DNA of 43,828 nucleotides from CAKVOD01 sp964489405. Its GTDB lineage: Bacteria; Bacillota; Clostridia; Christensenellales; UBA1242. Under the pieces are notes generated by a model, which had not been told where the DNA came from, searched no databases, and saw only the letters and a list, made by a program, of their open reading frames with translations. The translations under genes were made by a program, and so were the position numbers. The stretch lies in the NCBI GenBank assembly GCA_964489405.1, contig CAZAYL010000006.1:1-43828 (forward strand). Direction: 5' to 3'. Positions 16,624 through 24,745 of the stretch are shown in pieces; within the stretch, counting starts at the first letter, position 1, and the number at the start of each line of letters is the position of its first letter.

Positions 16624-16652
16624 ATTCTAGCATACTAAAATAGATTAGTCAA
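16624..16652 (-). promoter_or_regulatory. Promoter for dus, predicted to give a leaderless mRNA
   Basis: On the minus strand TTGACT (16652-16647), 17 bases, and an extended -10 TGCTAGAAT with TAGAAT at 16629-16624. Only six bases separate the -10 from the ATG at 16617, the usual distance to the first transcribed base. Confidence 0.7.
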
Positions 16653-16692
16653 TTAAGATTGATAAAAATGTCAAAAAAATGGGTTAATTTAC

Positions 16693-16721
16693 TTGTTTTA
16701 ATTGATTAAAAAATATATAAT
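16693..16721 (+). promoter_or_regulatory. Promoter for the Na/Pi cotransporter gene
   Basis: TTGTTT (16693-16698), 17 bases, TATAAT (16716-16721). It also may drive pgk and tpiA, which follow closely. Confidence 0.55.
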
Positions 16722-16738
16722 ATACATTAAGGAGAAAT

Positions 16739-18379
16739 ATGGAAGCATTTTATGGACTTTTGTTCCTTTTATCAGGGTTAGGAGTACTTTTATACGGAAT
16801 TTCAGGGGTCGGACAAGGACTTGAAGGAATTGCTAGCAATAATCTTAGACGGAATATAAACAAATTGTCAAGAAATCGGTATATTGGTTTTGCATCTGGG
16901 ATTGGAAGTACTGTTTTAGTGCAGTCGTCGAGTGTGTCGCTTGTGATGTATATTGGACTTATCAATATTGGGGCGTTGACATTAATGCAAGCGTTGCCGA
17001 TGTTTCTTGGCGCGCAAATTGGGTCATCACTTGTGTTGATTATCTTTTGTTTTGAGTCATTTGACCTTGTTGAATTCTTTGGACTTTTTGCATTAATTGG
17101 TGCCACTATTGCGACGTTTGCAAAATCACCCACAGTAATTAAAGTAGGAAAAACTATTACGTGTTTTGGGTTGCTATTTTGTGGAATGAAGATGATGAGT
17201 ATCGGAATGGAATCTGTTACAGACGTTCCTGAAGTGGCAAGCGCAATTGGGAGTATGACAAATCCTTTACTGCTTGTTTTTATTGGAATAATTCTAGGAA
17301 GTTGCTTACATTGTCTTGGAACAAGTGCTTTGCTTGTTTCACTTATGGCTCTAGGAGATTCCACGATGACTTTGTTATCTGCATTATATGTTATGGCTGG
17401 GGCAAACATCGGCACAACATTTACATCTATTTTAGCAAGTTTGAAATCGAATTTAACCGCCAAACGTGCCACAGTGTATAATGTATATGTGTCAATTACA
17501 ACGTCGATTATAATGTTTATAATCTATGCGTGTACACCATATGTTTCTTGGGCAATGAATATTATCGACAACCCATCACTGATACTTATTATTTCTTTAA
17601 TAGTAATTAATGCATTTAATATTGTTATTCAATTCTTTTTAATAACACCAACTAGCAAATTGTTGTATAAAATCTTACCAGAAAAGAACAAAGATATGAA
17701 ACAAGAAATATTTGTATTAGACCCGAATTTGTATACAAATTTACCGATTGCTAGTCATCAAATTCTAAAGAGTTTGCAGGTTCTTGCCGATGAACAAACT
17801 GACATAGTCGAAAAAGTAGAGGCGTATTGGAATGAACCAACCAAAAGAAAGAAAGCAAATTTAATCTCAAGAATTAATATATTCTCAACAAATATTGCAC
17901 AAACTAAAAGTAATATTTTGCGAATTAGCACCAAAGAGGAATCGCGATATATTGCGCGCTTGCAGTATTATCAAAATGTTTTGACCGAATCTGAAAGAAT
18001 CGCGGATGAATGCCTTGTGCTTATTAATAAGGCAGAAGAAATAAACAATTTGTTAGATAATGAAAAAGAATGTATTTTTGAACACTTTAGATTGATAAAA
18101 AATATTTGCAAAGTTCATAGAAACATCTATGATATTAAAGAAAAAGAGATTTTAAATGACTCAGATATTGACATATTCGATGAGTTCTCATATGATAAAG
18201 AACTTGCAGATTTGCGCGTAAAAACAAAAAAAGTGTTGTACTCAAATCTTGAAAAGCATACAACATCAAAAGAAGAAAGAAAAGAAAAATTGCAAAAATT
18301 TGACAATGTTTTCACAGTTGTGCAAACACTTGAAAATATTGCAAATGATATAAATAATCAAATTCTAAAAATATATTAA
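16739..18379 (+). CDS. Na+/phosphate cotransporter family protein with PhoU-like domain
   Basis: A 546-residue membrane protein. The N-terminal 310 residues carry the duplicated Na/Pi-cotransporter repeat: QSSSVSLVMYIGLINIGALT (about 61-80) and the matching ALYVMAGANIGTTFTSIL in the second half, with eight or so hydrophobic segments. Residues from about 340 on are a helical cytoplasmic PhoU-like domain. Length and order match the NptA/YjbB family, which moves phosphate with sodium; some members export phosphate. AAGGAG precedes the ATG. pgk follows by 13 bases, so phosphate transport may be transcribed with glycolysis genes. Confidence 0.88.
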   Translation: MEAFYGLLFLLSGLGVLLYGISGVGQGLEGIASNNLRRNINKLSRNRYIGFASGIGSTVLVQSSSVSLVMYIGLINIGALTLMQALPMFLGAQIGSSLVLIIFCFESFDLVEFFGLFALIGATIATFAKSPTVIKVGKTITCFGLLFCGMKMMSIGMESVTDVPEVASAIGSMTNPLLLVFIGIILGSCLHCLGTSALLVSLMALGDSTMTLLSALYVMAGANIGTTFTSILASLKSNLTAKRATVYNVYVSITTSIIMFIIYACTPYVSWAMNIIDNPSLILIISLIVINAFNIVIQFFLITPTSKLLYKILPEKNKDMKQEIFVLDPNLYTNLPIASHQILKSLQVLADEQTDIVEKVEAYWNEPTKRKKANLISRINIFSTNIAQTKSNILRISTKEESRYIARLQYYQNVLTESERIADECLVLINKAEEINNLLDNEKECIFEHFRLIKNICKVHRNIYDIKEKEILNDSDIDIFDEFSYDKELADLRVKTKKVLYSNLEKHTTSKEERKEKLQKFDNVFTVVQTLENIANDINNQILKIY

Positions 18380-18392
18380 AGGAGAAAATTTT

Positions 18393-19583
18393 ATGAATAA
18401 GGCATCAATTACAGATTACAAATATCTTAAAGGAACAAAAGTATTACTTAGGGATGATCTAAATGTTCCAATTAATAAAAAGGGAGTTATAACAGATGAT
18501 AAGAAAATTATTGAAGCTATACCAACAATCAAATATTTGATTGAGCAAGGTGCAAAAGTTATCATTGTTTCGCATTTAGGGCGTCCTAAAGGTAAGCGTG
18601 CGCCAGAATTTTCGCTTGCCCCTGTTGTCGAGAAATTAAAAGAACTCTTGGATAAACCAGTTTTGTTCGAAACAGATTTATTCTCTGAACATATGCAAAA
18701 AATGATTAGAACTATGAAGAATGGCGATGTGATGGTTCTTGAAAATATTCGATATTATCCTGAAGAAGAAGTTAATGATGATGAATTTTCTAAGAAGTTG
18801 GCGCGAATTGCGGATATATATTGCAATGACGCATTCGGGACAGCACACCGCGCGCACGCATCTACTGCTGGGGTAACAAAATATATGCCGTCATATTGCG
18901 GTTTGTTAATGGCTAAAGAAGTCGAAGTTTTCTCTGAATTATTGACAGAACCAAAGCGTCCTTTTGTTGTAGTTTTGGGTGGGTCTAAAGTTAGTGACAA
19001 AATTAAGTTGATTTCTAATCTTATAGATAAAGTTGATGGTATTATTATTGGGGGGGCAATGGCGTATACATTTCTTGTAGCGCAAGGATTTAATGTGGGC
19101 GCAAGTAAAGTTGATGAAGCAAAAATTGAATATGCAAAATTATTGCTAGAAAAAGCAACTAATAAGAAAGTTAAAATTTATTTGCCAGTTGATCACCTTA
19201 CAGCCAAAGAATTTTCATTCCTTGCTGATTATGATGTTTGTTCTTCTGAAAATTTCCCCGATGATGGCATTGGTATGGATATTGGTCCAAAAACAATTAA
19301 ACTTTTTACCAAAGTTATTAAATCAGCAAAAACTGTGTATTGGAATGGTCCTATGGGTGTTTTTGAATACAAACGTTTTTCAAAGGGAACTCGAGCAGTC
19401 GCGAAGGCAATGGCTGAGAATCCTAACCAAATGGTTGTCGGTGGTGGGGATAGTGCTTCAGCCGTTCGCAATTTTGGACTTGAAAAAGATTTCTATTTTG
19501 TGTCGACAGGTGGTGGTGCATCTTTGGCTTTGCTTGAAGGAAGCGAATTGCCGGGCATTGTAAATCTTAAGGAGAAAGAATAA
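18393..19583 (+). CDS. pgk: Phosphoglycerate kinase
   Basis: Transfers phosphate from 1,3-bisphosphoglycerate to ADP in glycolysis. The N-terminal LLRDDLNVPINK corresponds to the usual RVDFNVP substrate motif, with V-to-D and F-to-L changes. Further motifs are VSHLGRPKG (61-69), ENIRYYPEE, DAFGTAHRAHAST, LGGSKVSDK (near 194-202), GPMGVFE and GGGDSASA. The 396 residues match the family. AAAGGAG precedes the ATG. The stop codon overlaps the tpiA start (TAATG), indicating translational coupling. Confidence 0.97.
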   Translation: MNKASITDYKYLKGTKVLLRDDLNVPINKKGVITDDKKIIEAIPTIKYLIEQGAKVIIVSHLGRPKGKRAPEFSLAPVVEKLKELLDKPVLFETDLFSEHMQKMIRTMKNGDVMVLENIRYYPEEEVNDDEFSKKLARIADIYCNDAFGTAHRAHASTAGVTKYMPSYCGLLMAKEVEVFSELLTEPKRPFVVVLGGSKVSDKIKLISNLIDKVDGIIIGGAMAYTFLVAQGFNVGASKVDEAKIEYAKLLLEKATNKKVKIYLPVDHLTAKEFSFLADYDVCSSENFPDDGIGMDIGPKTIKLFTKVIKSAKTVYWNGPMGVFEYKRFSKGTRAVAKAMAENPNQMVVGGGDSASAVRNFGLEKDFYFVSTGGGASLALLEGSELPGIVNLKEKE

Positions 19584-20284
19584 TGTTGTATTATGGCAAT
19601 TGGAAATTAAACAAAATAAGAAAAGATGTAATTGAATATTTTGATGTTTTTAATCAATTAAAATCAAAAGAAAATATATGTTTTTTTGTTTCGCCAACAT
19701 TAATTCAAACTGCTGTAGAGAAATCAAATTTTTCAATTGGAGCGCAAAATGTATGTGTTGCTGAACACGGCGCTTTTACAGGGGAAACGAGCATTTCGCA
19801 AATCTTAGATTTGAAGTGCAAGAGTGTTTTGATAGGGCACAGCGAGCGACGTTCTAAATTTTTTGAAAATGATGGAGTTGTGAGCAAGAAAATTGCTCTT
19901 TGCTCTCCCAGTGTTGAATGTGTTTTGTGCGTTGGGGAAACTAGAGAACAGCTGAGTGAAAAGTATAATGTTTTGGAACAACAACTCTACACAGCTTTGC
20001 AAAATGTTGAAAGACAATATTTAAAGAATATAATTATAGCATACGAACCTGTTTGGGCAATCGGTACAGGTTTGACACCGTGTGCAAGCGAAATACAAGA
20101 ATCAATCAACTTTATTAAATCGCGTCTAAAATCAAAATATGAAGCAAATTTTAAAGTGTTATATGGGGGTAGTGTCAACTCAGCAAATATCGTGGAGTTT
20201 AAGAAAATTAAGAATATAGACGGTTTTTTAATCGGAGGGGCAAGTCTTGACGCTAAGAATTTTATGGAAATAATAAAAGCGTAA
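19583..20284 (+). CDS. tpiA: Triosephosphate isomerase
   Basis: Interconverts dihydroxyacetone phosphate and glyceraldehyde 3-phosphate. The active-site residues are present: N6 and K8 in GNWKLN, H86 in IGHSERR, E155 in YEPVWAIGTG, and the phosphate-binding YGGSVN and IGGASL. At 233 residues it is shorter than the typical 250, mainly in the N-terminal half where loops are trimmed; no motif is lost. The ATG shares its A with the last base of the pgk stop codon. Confidence 0.95.
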   Translation: MLYYGNWKLNKIRKDVIEYFDVFNQLKSKENICFFVSPTLIQTAVEKSNFSIGAQNVCVAEHGAFTGETSISQILDLKCKSVLIGHSERRSKFFENDGVVSKKIALCSPSVECVLCVGETREQLSEKYNVLEQQLYTALQNVERQYLKNIIIAYEPVWAIGTGLTPCASEIQESINFIKSRLKSKYEANFKVLYGGSVNSANIVEFKKIKNIDGFLIGGASLDAKNFMEIIKA

Positions 20285-20287
20285 ACT

Positions 20288-20332
20288 ACAACATATAGTG
20301 TATTACTTTGATATACATACACTATATGTTGT
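20288..20332. repeat. Intergenic palindrome, copy 2
   Basis: A perfect 16-bp inverted repeat, ACAACATATAGTGTAT (20288-20303) and its complement (20317-20332), around a 13-base spacer. It lies 4 bases after tpiA and before gpmI. There is no T run, so it is a poor terminator. It shares ATACACTATAT with copy 1. Confidence 0.7.
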
Positions 20333-20374
20333 GCTATATTAAAATACCTATCATTTTGTATTTACGAGGAGAAT

Positions 20375-21892
20375 ATGGAGATTAATAAAAAAATAATACT
20401 AGCAATTTTGGACGGCGTTGGGTTGCGCGACGAAAAAGTTGGCAATGCAGTTCAACTTGCAAACCCTAAATTTTTTAACAATGCTATCAAGGAATTTCCC
20501 AATTTAAGGCTCAATGCGAGTGAACAATCAGTCGGCTTACCATCTGGGCAATTTGGGAATAGTGAGGTTGGTCACCAAAATATTGGTGCTGGGCGTGTTG
20601 TTTTGCAAGAACTTTTGAAAATAGATAACTTGATTGAAACAGGAGATTTTTTTAAAAATGATGTTCTGAATAAAATGTTTGATGAACTAAAAAGAACGAA
20701 GAAAAACTTGCATATTATAGGAATTGTTTCTGATGGGGGCGTTCATGGTGCCTTAAATCATATTTTTGCTGTACTAAAAATGGCAAAAAGCAAACGATTT
20801 AATAGGGTTTTCATTCACGCAATTACAGACGGGCGCGATACATTGCCCAAAGTCGCCAATAAATTCGTAAATGAATTAAGTGATTATATTGCTAAAAATG
20901 GTTATGGGAAAATAGCTTCTATTTGTGGTCGTTATTATGCTATGGATAGGGAGTCGAATTATAATCGCACAAAATTAGCGTATGACACAATTGTTTTGGG
21001 AGAAGGCATCAAAGTTTGTGATTTCAGTAACTATGTAAATGATAGTTACAAAGAATTTACTTATGACGAATTCATCCTGCCAGGAAGCTTATATAATTAC
21101 AATGGTTTTGATGAGGGAGATATTGTATTTTGCAGTAATTTTCGCGCAGATAGAATGCGACAACTGACATATGCATTGACTGATAAAGATTTCAAAGAAT
21201 TCCAAGTACAAAAACAATTCACAATGTATTCTATGACAAGTTATGGCGAAAAAGCCGACAAATGTGGAGTTAAATGCGTTTTTAAACAAGAAAAAATTAA
21301 AAACAACTTGACTGAAGTCATCACTAAAGCGGGTGGAAAGGTTTTAAAAGTCGCCGAAACCACAAAGTATGCACACGTTACGTATTTCTTGAATGGACTT
21401 AGGGAAGTTCCATACAAAAACGAACAACGAGTTTTGCATCCGTCAGACACCGTAGCAACTTTTGATTTAGCTCCTAAAATGCAAGCAGGCAAAATTGCAA
21501 AAACTGTCGCTAGTGTCGCTAAACGAAAGGAATTTGATTTGATTGTTCTTAATTTTGCAAATGGAGATATGGTTGGACATACCGGCAATTTGAAAGCCAC
21601 AATACAAGCGATTAAAGCAGTGGACAAAGGACTAAAAACGATTTATAAAAAAGCCAAAAATTACACTTTGATTATAACAGCCGACCACGGCAACGCCGAA
21701 TTAATGATTGATGAAAAAGGGAAAATCATAACATCACACACACTAAGTCAAGTGCCATTTATTGTTTGCGATAAAAATATAGAATTAAAAACGGGAAATT
21801 TTGCGCTTGCAAATATTGCTCCAACAATTTTGGAATTGATGAAAATAAAGAAACCTAAAGAAATGTCGGCGGAAAGTATGATAAGGTCTTAA
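20375..21892 (+). CDS. gpmI: 2,3-bisphosphoglycerate-independent phosphoglycerate mutase
   Basis: Manganese-dependent enzyme that interconverts 3- and 2-phosphoglycerate. The metal-binding LDGVG (D13) and catalytic S63 in GNSEVGHQNIGAGR are present, as are ITDGRDT, CGRYYAMDRE, NFRADRMRQLT, NFANGDMVGHTG and the C-terminal TADHGNAE. The 505-residue length is normal. The ribosome binding site GAGGAGA precedes the ATG. It completes the pgk-tpiA-gpmI run; eno and gap are not in the window. Confidence 0.97.
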   Translation: MEINKKIILAILDGVGLRDEKVGNAVQLANPKFFNNAIKEFPNLRLNASEQSVGLPSGQFGNSEVGHQNIGAGRVVLQELLKIDNLIETGDFFKNDVLNKMFDELKRTKKNLHIIGIVSDGGVHGALNHIFAVLKMAKSKRFNRVFIHAITDGRDTLPKVANKFVNELSDYIAKNGYGKIASICGRYYAMDRESNYNRTKLAYDTIVLGEGIKVCDFSNYVNDSYKEFTYDEFILPGSLYNYNGFDEGDIVFCSNFRADRMRQLTYALTDKDFKEFQVQKQFTMYSMTSYGEKADKCGVKCVFKQEKIKNNLTEVITKAGGKVLKVAETTKYAHVTYFLNGLREVPYKNEQRVLHPSDTVATFDLAPKMQAGKIAKTVASVAKRKEFDLIVLNFANGDMVGHTGNLKATIQAIKAVDKGLKTIYKKAKNYTLIITADHGNAELMIDEKGKIITSHTLSQVPFIVCDKNIELKTGNFALANIAPTILELMKIKKPKEMSAESMIRS

Positions 21893-21896
21893 TTTC

Positions 21897-21925
21897 TTGA
21901 CAAAATATAAATTTTGTTATATAAT
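21897..21925 (+). promoter_or_regulatory. Consensus promoter for the small membrane protein gene
   Basis: TTGACA (21897-21902), 17 bases, TATAAT (21920-21925): a perfect match to the vegetative consensus, starting 5 bases after the gpmI stop codon. Confidence 0.85.
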
Positions 21926-21948
21926 ACACTAAAATGTAGGAGAAAATT

Positions 21949-22185
21949 ATGATTTCTATGACCACTCTCTTGGATACATACAACACTTTTGTTAATACTG
22001 TTGTGCGTCAGCTTCCTGATTATTGGAAAGCGCTCATTTGTCTTGCGTGTTTCGCCATAGGTATGTGGTGTTTTGCAAAAGCAATAGTTTTGAAGGACAA
22101 AAAATTATTTCCATTCAAAACAGGATTGTTTCTAGTATTCTTATTTTGCATAGGGGTCTGTGTATTCTACGTATATTATTGGTAA
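21949..22185 (+). CDS. Small membrane protein of unknown function
   Basis: A 78-residue protein with two hydrophobic segments, about residues 28-47 (ALICLACFAIGMWCFAKAIV) and 58-77 (GLFLVFLFCIGVCVFYVYYW), joined by a short lysine-rich loop, with a polar N-terminus. TAGGAG precedes ATG 21949; an in-frame ATG at 21958 is an alternative. It does not look like SecG, whose first segment is at the extreme N-terminus. The gene stands alone between a perfect consensus promoter and a strong terminator, so it should be well expressed. It has no recognised family. Confidence 0.65.
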   Translation: MISMTTLLDTYNTFVNTVVRQLPDYWKALICLACFAIGMWCFAKAIVLKDKKLFPFKTGLFLVFLFCIGVCVFYVYYW

Positions 22186-22189
22186 AGAT

Positions 22190-22233
22190 AGAGCTCAGAA
22201 TGGTCCACGCCTGTGGCTTTGGGGCTCTTTTTT
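22190..22233 (+). terminator. Long imperfect terminator hairpin
   Basis: AGAGC (22190-22194) pairs with GCTCT (22224-22228); an inner CCAC-GCCT-GTGG hairpin and several G-U pairs extend the stem, and six T residues follow. It lies 5 bases after the small membrane protein gene. Confidence 0.75.
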
Positions 22234-22392
22234 AGTTTTTATGGCACAATAATAAATGTTGGGCTGGAATAAATAAATTTTCTTTAGTTTCTATTAGTTT
22301 ACATCAATATCTAAATAACGTGGTATCCTTTTTTATTGTCGGTATTTAGGTTTGTAATAAATTAATTCTTTGAAAAAAAACTATGGGAAAAC

Positions 22393-22433
22393 ACTTGACA
22401 TTGGTTAAAAAATATTGTATACTTATGTCAAGT
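22393..22433 (+). promoter_or_regulatory. ylxM-ffh promoter bracketed by a 9-bp inverted repeat
   Basis: TTGACA (22395-22400), 17 bases, TATACT (22418-22423) form a near-perfect promoter. ACTTGACAT (22393-22401) and its exact complement ATGTCAAGT (22425-22433) flank it, with half-sites 32 bases apart, about three helical turns. One half-site covers the -35 and the other the start site, as expected for a dimeric repressor. Confidence 0.7.
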
Positions 22434-22464
22434 ATTTTACCTTTACAAGCAAAATGGGGCTAAT

Positions 22465-22770
22465 ATGGATTTTGAGAGTACTTTGAAGTATAGTATGCTG
22501 TTTGACTTTTACGGGAATCTTTTGACTGATAGACAGAAAGAAATTGCTACGTTGTTTTTTTATGAAAACAATGGGTTGAGTGAGATTGCAGAATTTTTTG
22601 GATTAACAAGACAATCGGTATATGATATTTTGAAGAGAATTAAATTTACACTTGATGAATATGAAAGCAAACTTGGCTTGTATGAAAAATACAATAAGTC
22701 AAAGAAGTTTTTGTCGAAAATTGTTGACGAAAGCGATTTAGAAAGGTTTATCAAAATTTGGGAGTGTTAA
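22465..22770 (+). CDS. ylxM: YlxM family protein, SRP-associated helix-turn-helix
   Basis: A 101-residue protein of the UPF0122/YlxM family, found directly upstream of ffh throughout Firmicutes and reported to modulate the SRP pathway. LLTDRQKEIATLFFYENNGL (19-38) and LSEIAEFFGLTRQSVYDILKR form a sigma-region-4-like helix-turn-helix, followed by a charged C-terminal helix. The upstream ribosome binding site is only GGGGC. The stop is 1 base before the ffh ATG. Confidence 0.9.
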   Translation: MDFESTLKYSMLFDFYGNLLTDRQKEIATLFFYENNGLSEIAEFFGLTRQSVYDILKRIKFTLDEYESKLGLYEKYNKSKKFLSKIVDESDLERFIKIWEC

Positions 22771-22771
22771 G

Positions 22772-24097
22772 ATGGCGTTGTTTTCAAATTTAAGCGAGAG
22801 ATTGAACCACATTTTTAGCAAACTCGCTAATCGTGGCAAGTTGACTGAACTTGAGATAAAGCAAGCAATGCGCGAAATCCGTGTTGCGCTACTTGAAGCG
22901 GATGTCAATTTTCAGGTCGTTAAGGACTTTGTCGCGAAAGTTAGTGAAAGGGCAGTTGGGGAGCAAGTTCTGGAGAGTTTGACCCCAGGGCAACAAGTTG
23001 TCAAGATTGTTAATGAGGAACTTATCGAGCTTCTTGGTGGGGGGAATTCAAAGCTGACTGTTTCTTCGAATCTTCCGACAGTTATTCTTATGTGCGGATT
23101 GCAGGGCGCTGGTAAGACGACTATGTGTGGGAAACTTGCTTACAATCTAAAGTCGACGGGTAAAAAGCCCCTTCTTGTTGCGTGTGATATCGTCAGACCC
23201 GCTGCAATTACTCAATTACAAGTTGTGGGCAAAAATGCGGGCGTTTCTGTTTTTGAGAAAGGAACGCAAAAGACAGTCAAAACTGCGCTTGAAGCTATTG
23301 AGTATGCGAAGGCTAATTTGCTTGATACTGTCATTATTGATACGGCGGGGCGCTTGCATATTAATGAAGAGCTGATGGGGGAACTTAAGGAAATCAAAGA
23401 ATGCACTAAACCGTCCGAAATTTTATTGACGGTTGATGCAATGACTGGGCAAGATGCTGTGAATGTTGCGAAAGCGTTTAATGATGATCTTGAGATATCT
23501 GGGGTAATTCTCACAAAGCTTGATGGCGATACTCGTGGTGGGGCTGCACTTTCTATTAAGGCGGTTACTAGCAAGCCGATTAAATTTTGTGGCGTTGGCG
23601 AGAAAATTGGGGACCTTGAGCCGTTTTATCCAGAGCGCTTTGCTTCAAGAATTTTGGGGATGGGGGACGTCCTCAGTTTGATTGAAAAAGCGCAAGGAGC
23701 AATTGAAGAAAAGGAAATGCAACGCTTGCAAAAGAACTTGCGTGAAAATACCTTTACACTGGATGATTATTTAAAACAATTTGAAAACCTTGACAAAATG
23801 GGCAATGTTAATGAACTTTTGGCGATGCTTCCAACAAAATTGACTGGGAAAATGAAGCTGGGGGACGCTAGGATTGATGAAAACGAATTGAAAAAAAATA
23901 AGGCAATAATTCAATCTATGACTAAATATGAACGTTTGCATCCTGAAATTTTAAAGGCGAGTCATAAGAAGCGTATTGCGAGCGGAAGTGGAACGTCGAT
24001 TCAGCAAGTAAATTCGTTACTAAAACAATTTAGTCAAACAAAAGATTTAATGAAACAATTTAACAACGGCAAAAAGAATAGCCGATTTGGATTTTAA
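22772..24097 (+). CDS. ffh: Signal recognition particle protein Ffh
   Basis: GTPase that binds SRP RNA and signal sequences and delivers ribosomes to FtsY. The N domain is 1-95; the G domain has CGLQGAGKTT (107-116), DIVRPAAITQL, DTAGRLH and TKLDGDTRGGAA; the methionine-containing M domain lies beyond about 325, with ERLHPEILKASHKKRIASGSG as its RNA-binding core. The 441 residues match the family. GGGAG in the end of ylxM serves as ribosome binding site. No SRP RNA gene was seen in the window. Confidence 0.97.
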   Translation: MALFSNLSERLNHIFSKLANRGKLTELEIKQAMREIRVALLEADVNFQVVKDFVAKVSERAVGEQVLESLTPGQQVVKIVNEELIELLGGGNSKLTVSSNLPTVILMCGLQGAGKTTMCGKLAYNLKSTGKKPLLVACDIVRPAAITQLQVVGKNAGVSVFEKGTQKTVKTALEAIEYAKANLLDTVIIDTAGRLHINEELMGELKEIKECTKPSEILLTVDAMTGQDAVNVAKAFNDDLEISGVILTKLDGDTRGGAALSIKAVTSKPIKFCGVGEKIGDLEPFYPERFASRILGMGDVLSLIEKAQGAIEEKEMQRLQKNLRENTFTLDDYLKQFENLDKMGNVNELLAMLPTKLTGKMKLGDARIDENELKKNKAIIQSMTKYERLHPEILKASHKKRIASGSGTSIQQVNSLLKQFSQTKDLMKQFNNGKKNSRFGF

Positions 24098-24122
24098 CAG
24101 AAATTAAAGGAGATGAAATATT

Positions 24123-24479
24123 ATGGCAGTTAAAATTAGACTTACGAGAATGGGAGCAAAGAAAGCTCCATATTATAGACTTGTTGCAACAGATTCAAGA
24201 GTTGCAAGAGATGGAAAGTGTATTGAGAATTTAGGGACATACAACCCTATGGTAGAACCAGCAGAAATTAAATTGAATAAGGATAGAATCAATTATTGGC
24301 TTTCTGTTGGGGCACAAACAACTGACACAGCTAAAGAACTTCTTATTAGAGATGGAATTTTGGAAAGACCAGTTTATAGAGCACCAAAAGAAAAGCAAAT
24401 GCCACCAGCACCTAAGGCCAAAGTGGAAGAGAGTGCTGAGAGTGCGGATGAAGCACAAACAAACAACGACGCTGAATAA
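24123..24479 (+). CDS. rpsP: 30S ribosomal protein S16
   Basis: Small-subunit protein needed for 30S assembly. The first 80 residues are the conserved core: VKIRLTRMGAKKAPYYRLVATDSR at 3-26 is seen in two parts, then ENLGTYNPM and INYWLSVGAQTTDTAKELL. The last 38 residues form an acidic, alanine-rich tail beyond the usual 80-90. AAAGGAG is upstream. It follows ffh by 25 bases in the standard ffh-rpsP order. Confidence 0.97.
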   Translation: MAVKIRLTRMGAKKAPYYRLVATDSRVARDGKCIENLGTYNPMVEPAEIKLNKDRINYWLSVGAQTTDTAKELLIRDGILERPVYRAPKEKQMPPAPKAKVEESAESADEAQTNNDAE

Positions 24480-24499
24480 TAATTATTAAGGAATTTTAA

Positions 24500-24745
24500 A
24501 TGGTAGAAATAGTTGAGAGTATCATAAAGGAACTTGTCAAATTCCCAGATAGTGTGGAAGTAAAATATGTTGATCGTGGGAAGAATGGCATTTTCCTTGT
24601 AAAAGTAGATGATTCCGATATTGGTAGAGTTATTGGCAAAGAAGGCAAAATAATTAAATCAATTGACAAAATCATAACTTGCATTGATAAAAATAAAAAA
24701 CAAAATTATGTTTTGAAAGTCAATGAAGGGGAAAGAAATGAATAA
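24500..24745 (+). CDS. khpA: KH-domain RNA-binding protein KhpA (YlqC)
   Basis: An 81-residue single KH-domain protein. The KH loop motif IGRVIGKEGKIIKSI (41-55) holds the GxxG (IGKEGK) that contacts RNA. KhpA pairs with KhpB and binds small RNAs and mRNAs in Gram-positives. Position between rpsP and rimM is the same as for Bacillus ylqC. The end overlaps the rimM start by 8 bases. Confidence 0.93.
   Translation: MVEIVESIIKELVKFPDSVEVKYVDRGKNGIFLVKVDDSDIGRVIGKEGKIIKSIDKIITCIDKNKKQNYVLKVNEGERNE

Noticed and set aside
21949..22185. Small membrane protein as SecG
   Set aside because: It lies near glycolysis genes as secG often does and has two hydrophobic segments, but the first is not at the N-terminus and the SecG loop pattern is missing.
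22234..22392. SRP RNA (ffs) or another structured RNA upstream of ylxM-ffh
   Set aside because: The domain IV consensus (GGAA and AGCA loops in a GC-rich helix) was not found, and the stretch is AT-rich without clear pairing.
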